In this document: positions 63,467 to 64,000 of the stretch, one piece after another
How positions within the stretch are numbered: the stretch's first letter is position 1
Layout: every line of letters begins with the position of its first letter
Source of the DNA: Pseudomonas protegens
Lineage (GTDB): Bacteria > Pseudomonadota > Gammaproteobacteria > Pseudomonadales > Pseudomonadaceae
Assembly: GCF_013407925.2 (NCBI RefSeq)
Contig: NZ_CP060201.1
Span: 248,001-312,000, forward strand
Length of the DNA: 64,000 nucleotides
Direction: 5' to 3'
Notes under the pieces: generated by a model
What the model was told of the DNA's origin: nothing
Databases searched by the model: none
What the model saw: only the letters and a program-made list of their open reading frames with translations
Program-made: the position numbers and the translations under genes

Positions 63467-63808
63467 ATGCTCAATGTCTTGTTTGTCTGCAGCCAGAACA
63501 AGCTGCGCAGCCCCACCGCCGAGCAGGTGTTTGCCGACTGGCCGGGGATCGAAACCGCTTCGGCGGGGCTCAATCACGATGCCGAAGTGCCCCTGGGCCC
63601 GGAGCTGGTGCAATGGGCCGGGCTGATTGTGGTGATGGAAACCCGCCACCGAGAGAAACTGCGCAAGCGCTTCAAGGCGCAGTTGAACAGCCAGCAGATT
63701 GTCTGCCTGAACATTGCCGATGATTACGACTTCATGGACCCGGAGCTGATCCAGTTGTTGCGGCAGAAGGTGCCGCCGTTTCTTCCCGATGGCGGCGAGG
63801 ATCGCTGA
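63467..63808 (+). CDS. Low-molecular-weight protein-tyrosine-phosphatase-like protein
   Basis: A 113-residue protein with AAGGAG upstream of ATG 63467. The N-terminus VLFVCSQNKLRSPTAE is the CX5R phosphatase loop of the LMW-PTP family (C8 and R14), and ETASAGL follows. It is shorter than classical LMW-PTPs (about 150 residues); DDYDFMDPELIQLL may hold the acid. Small single-domain members are widespread in proteobacteria. Confidence 0.8.
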   Translation: MLNVLFVCSQNKLRSPTAEQVFADWPGIETASAGLNHDAEVPLGPELVQWAGLIVVMETRHREKLRKRFKAQLNSQQIVCLNIADDYDFMDPELIQLLRQKVPPFLPDGGEDR

Positions 63809-63879
63809 TATGCCTTTGGCATTCAGGGCCCCGCCTGAGCTGCGGGTGAAGCTGCGCAAGACCCCATCGGTTTGCGAGA

Positions 63880-64000
63880 TCGCTGGCGAGCCTGCGGCTC
63901 GTTCGCAGCCTTCGGCAGCGGCTACACGAAGCGAATGCAGGCGCTAGCGGCACGGGCACTTCTGTAGCCGCTGCCGCAGGCTGCGCAAGGCACCGAAGGG
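63880..64000. repeat. Inverted Pseudomonas intergenic repeats at the window end
   Basis: GTTCGCAGCCTTCGGCAGCGGCTACA (about 63901-63926) faces TGTAGCCGCTGCCGCAGGCTGCG (about 63964-63986). Same family as at 35101, 35222 and 41849. Confidence 0.75.

Overview
The window is a piece of a Pseudomonas chromosome, most likely of the fluorescens/protegens/chlororaphis group. The chromosomal genes are GC-rich, several families of Pseudomonas REP-type intergenic repeats are present, and the middle of the window carries the aru (arginine transaminase) locus in the order I recall for the P. aeruginosa PA4975-PA4986 region. There are three blocks.

Block 1 (1 to about 26.35 kb) is the late half of a Mu-like contractile-tailed prophage. 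Its gene order matches phage Mu: lysis (endolysin, holin, nested Rz/Rz1), small phage proteins, terminase, portal, gpF and gpG head proteins, protease/scaffold, major capsid, decoration, gp36/gp37, sheath, tube, tail chaperones, tape measure, gpN, X, P/D, gp45 to gp48, tail fibre and fibre assembly. Replication and transposition genes, if present, lie left of the window. Four copies of an almost invariant 19-bp motif (CTTTAAACTCGATTAAAAG) stand before the first gene of four gene blocks and are probably the late promoters. Non-virion cargo genes sit at the block junctions: an HTH/membrane/lipoprotein trio at the left, a divergent pair at 15.0-15.7 kb, and a zinc-ribbon DUF4145 gene at 21.7-22.3 kb.

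Block 2 (26.4 to 46.85 kb) is core metabolism. A six-gene minus-strand operon holds an enoyl-CoA hydratase, acyl-CoA dehydrogenase, ADP-forming acyl-CoA synthetase, AruI, AruH and a quinone reductase. It is followed by an amino-acid permease, the AruS/AruR two-component system with a separate periplasmic binding protein, a TetR regulator, a class II aldolase, an ABC-type binding protein, a divergent old-yellow-enzyme-type oxidoreductase and an XRE-cupin regulator. A dyad motif shared by the tetR promoter and the operon promoter suggests TetR control.

Block 3 (46.85 to about 57 kb) is a mosaic, AT-rich island placed directly behind the XRE-cupin gene. Three further partial copies of the 3' end of that gene (47.35-47.60, 50.34-50.50, 52.26-52.70 kb) divide it into modules. 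The modules hold orphan immunity-type genes (Imm33/DUF2185-like, SMI1/KNR4), two unknown exported proteins, an OLD-like ATPase-TOPRIM protein, a broken tyrosine recombinase and a stand-alone SIR2 protein. It looks like an immunity and defence island built by repeated insertion at one gene end.

The last 7 kb returns to chromosomal genes: a DUF3077 protein behind a structured leader, a PhyH dioxygenase, two small proteins, a GDSL hydrolase, a small exported protein, katG and a low-molecular-weight phosphatase. I saw no rRNA or tRNA genes and no CRISPR array.
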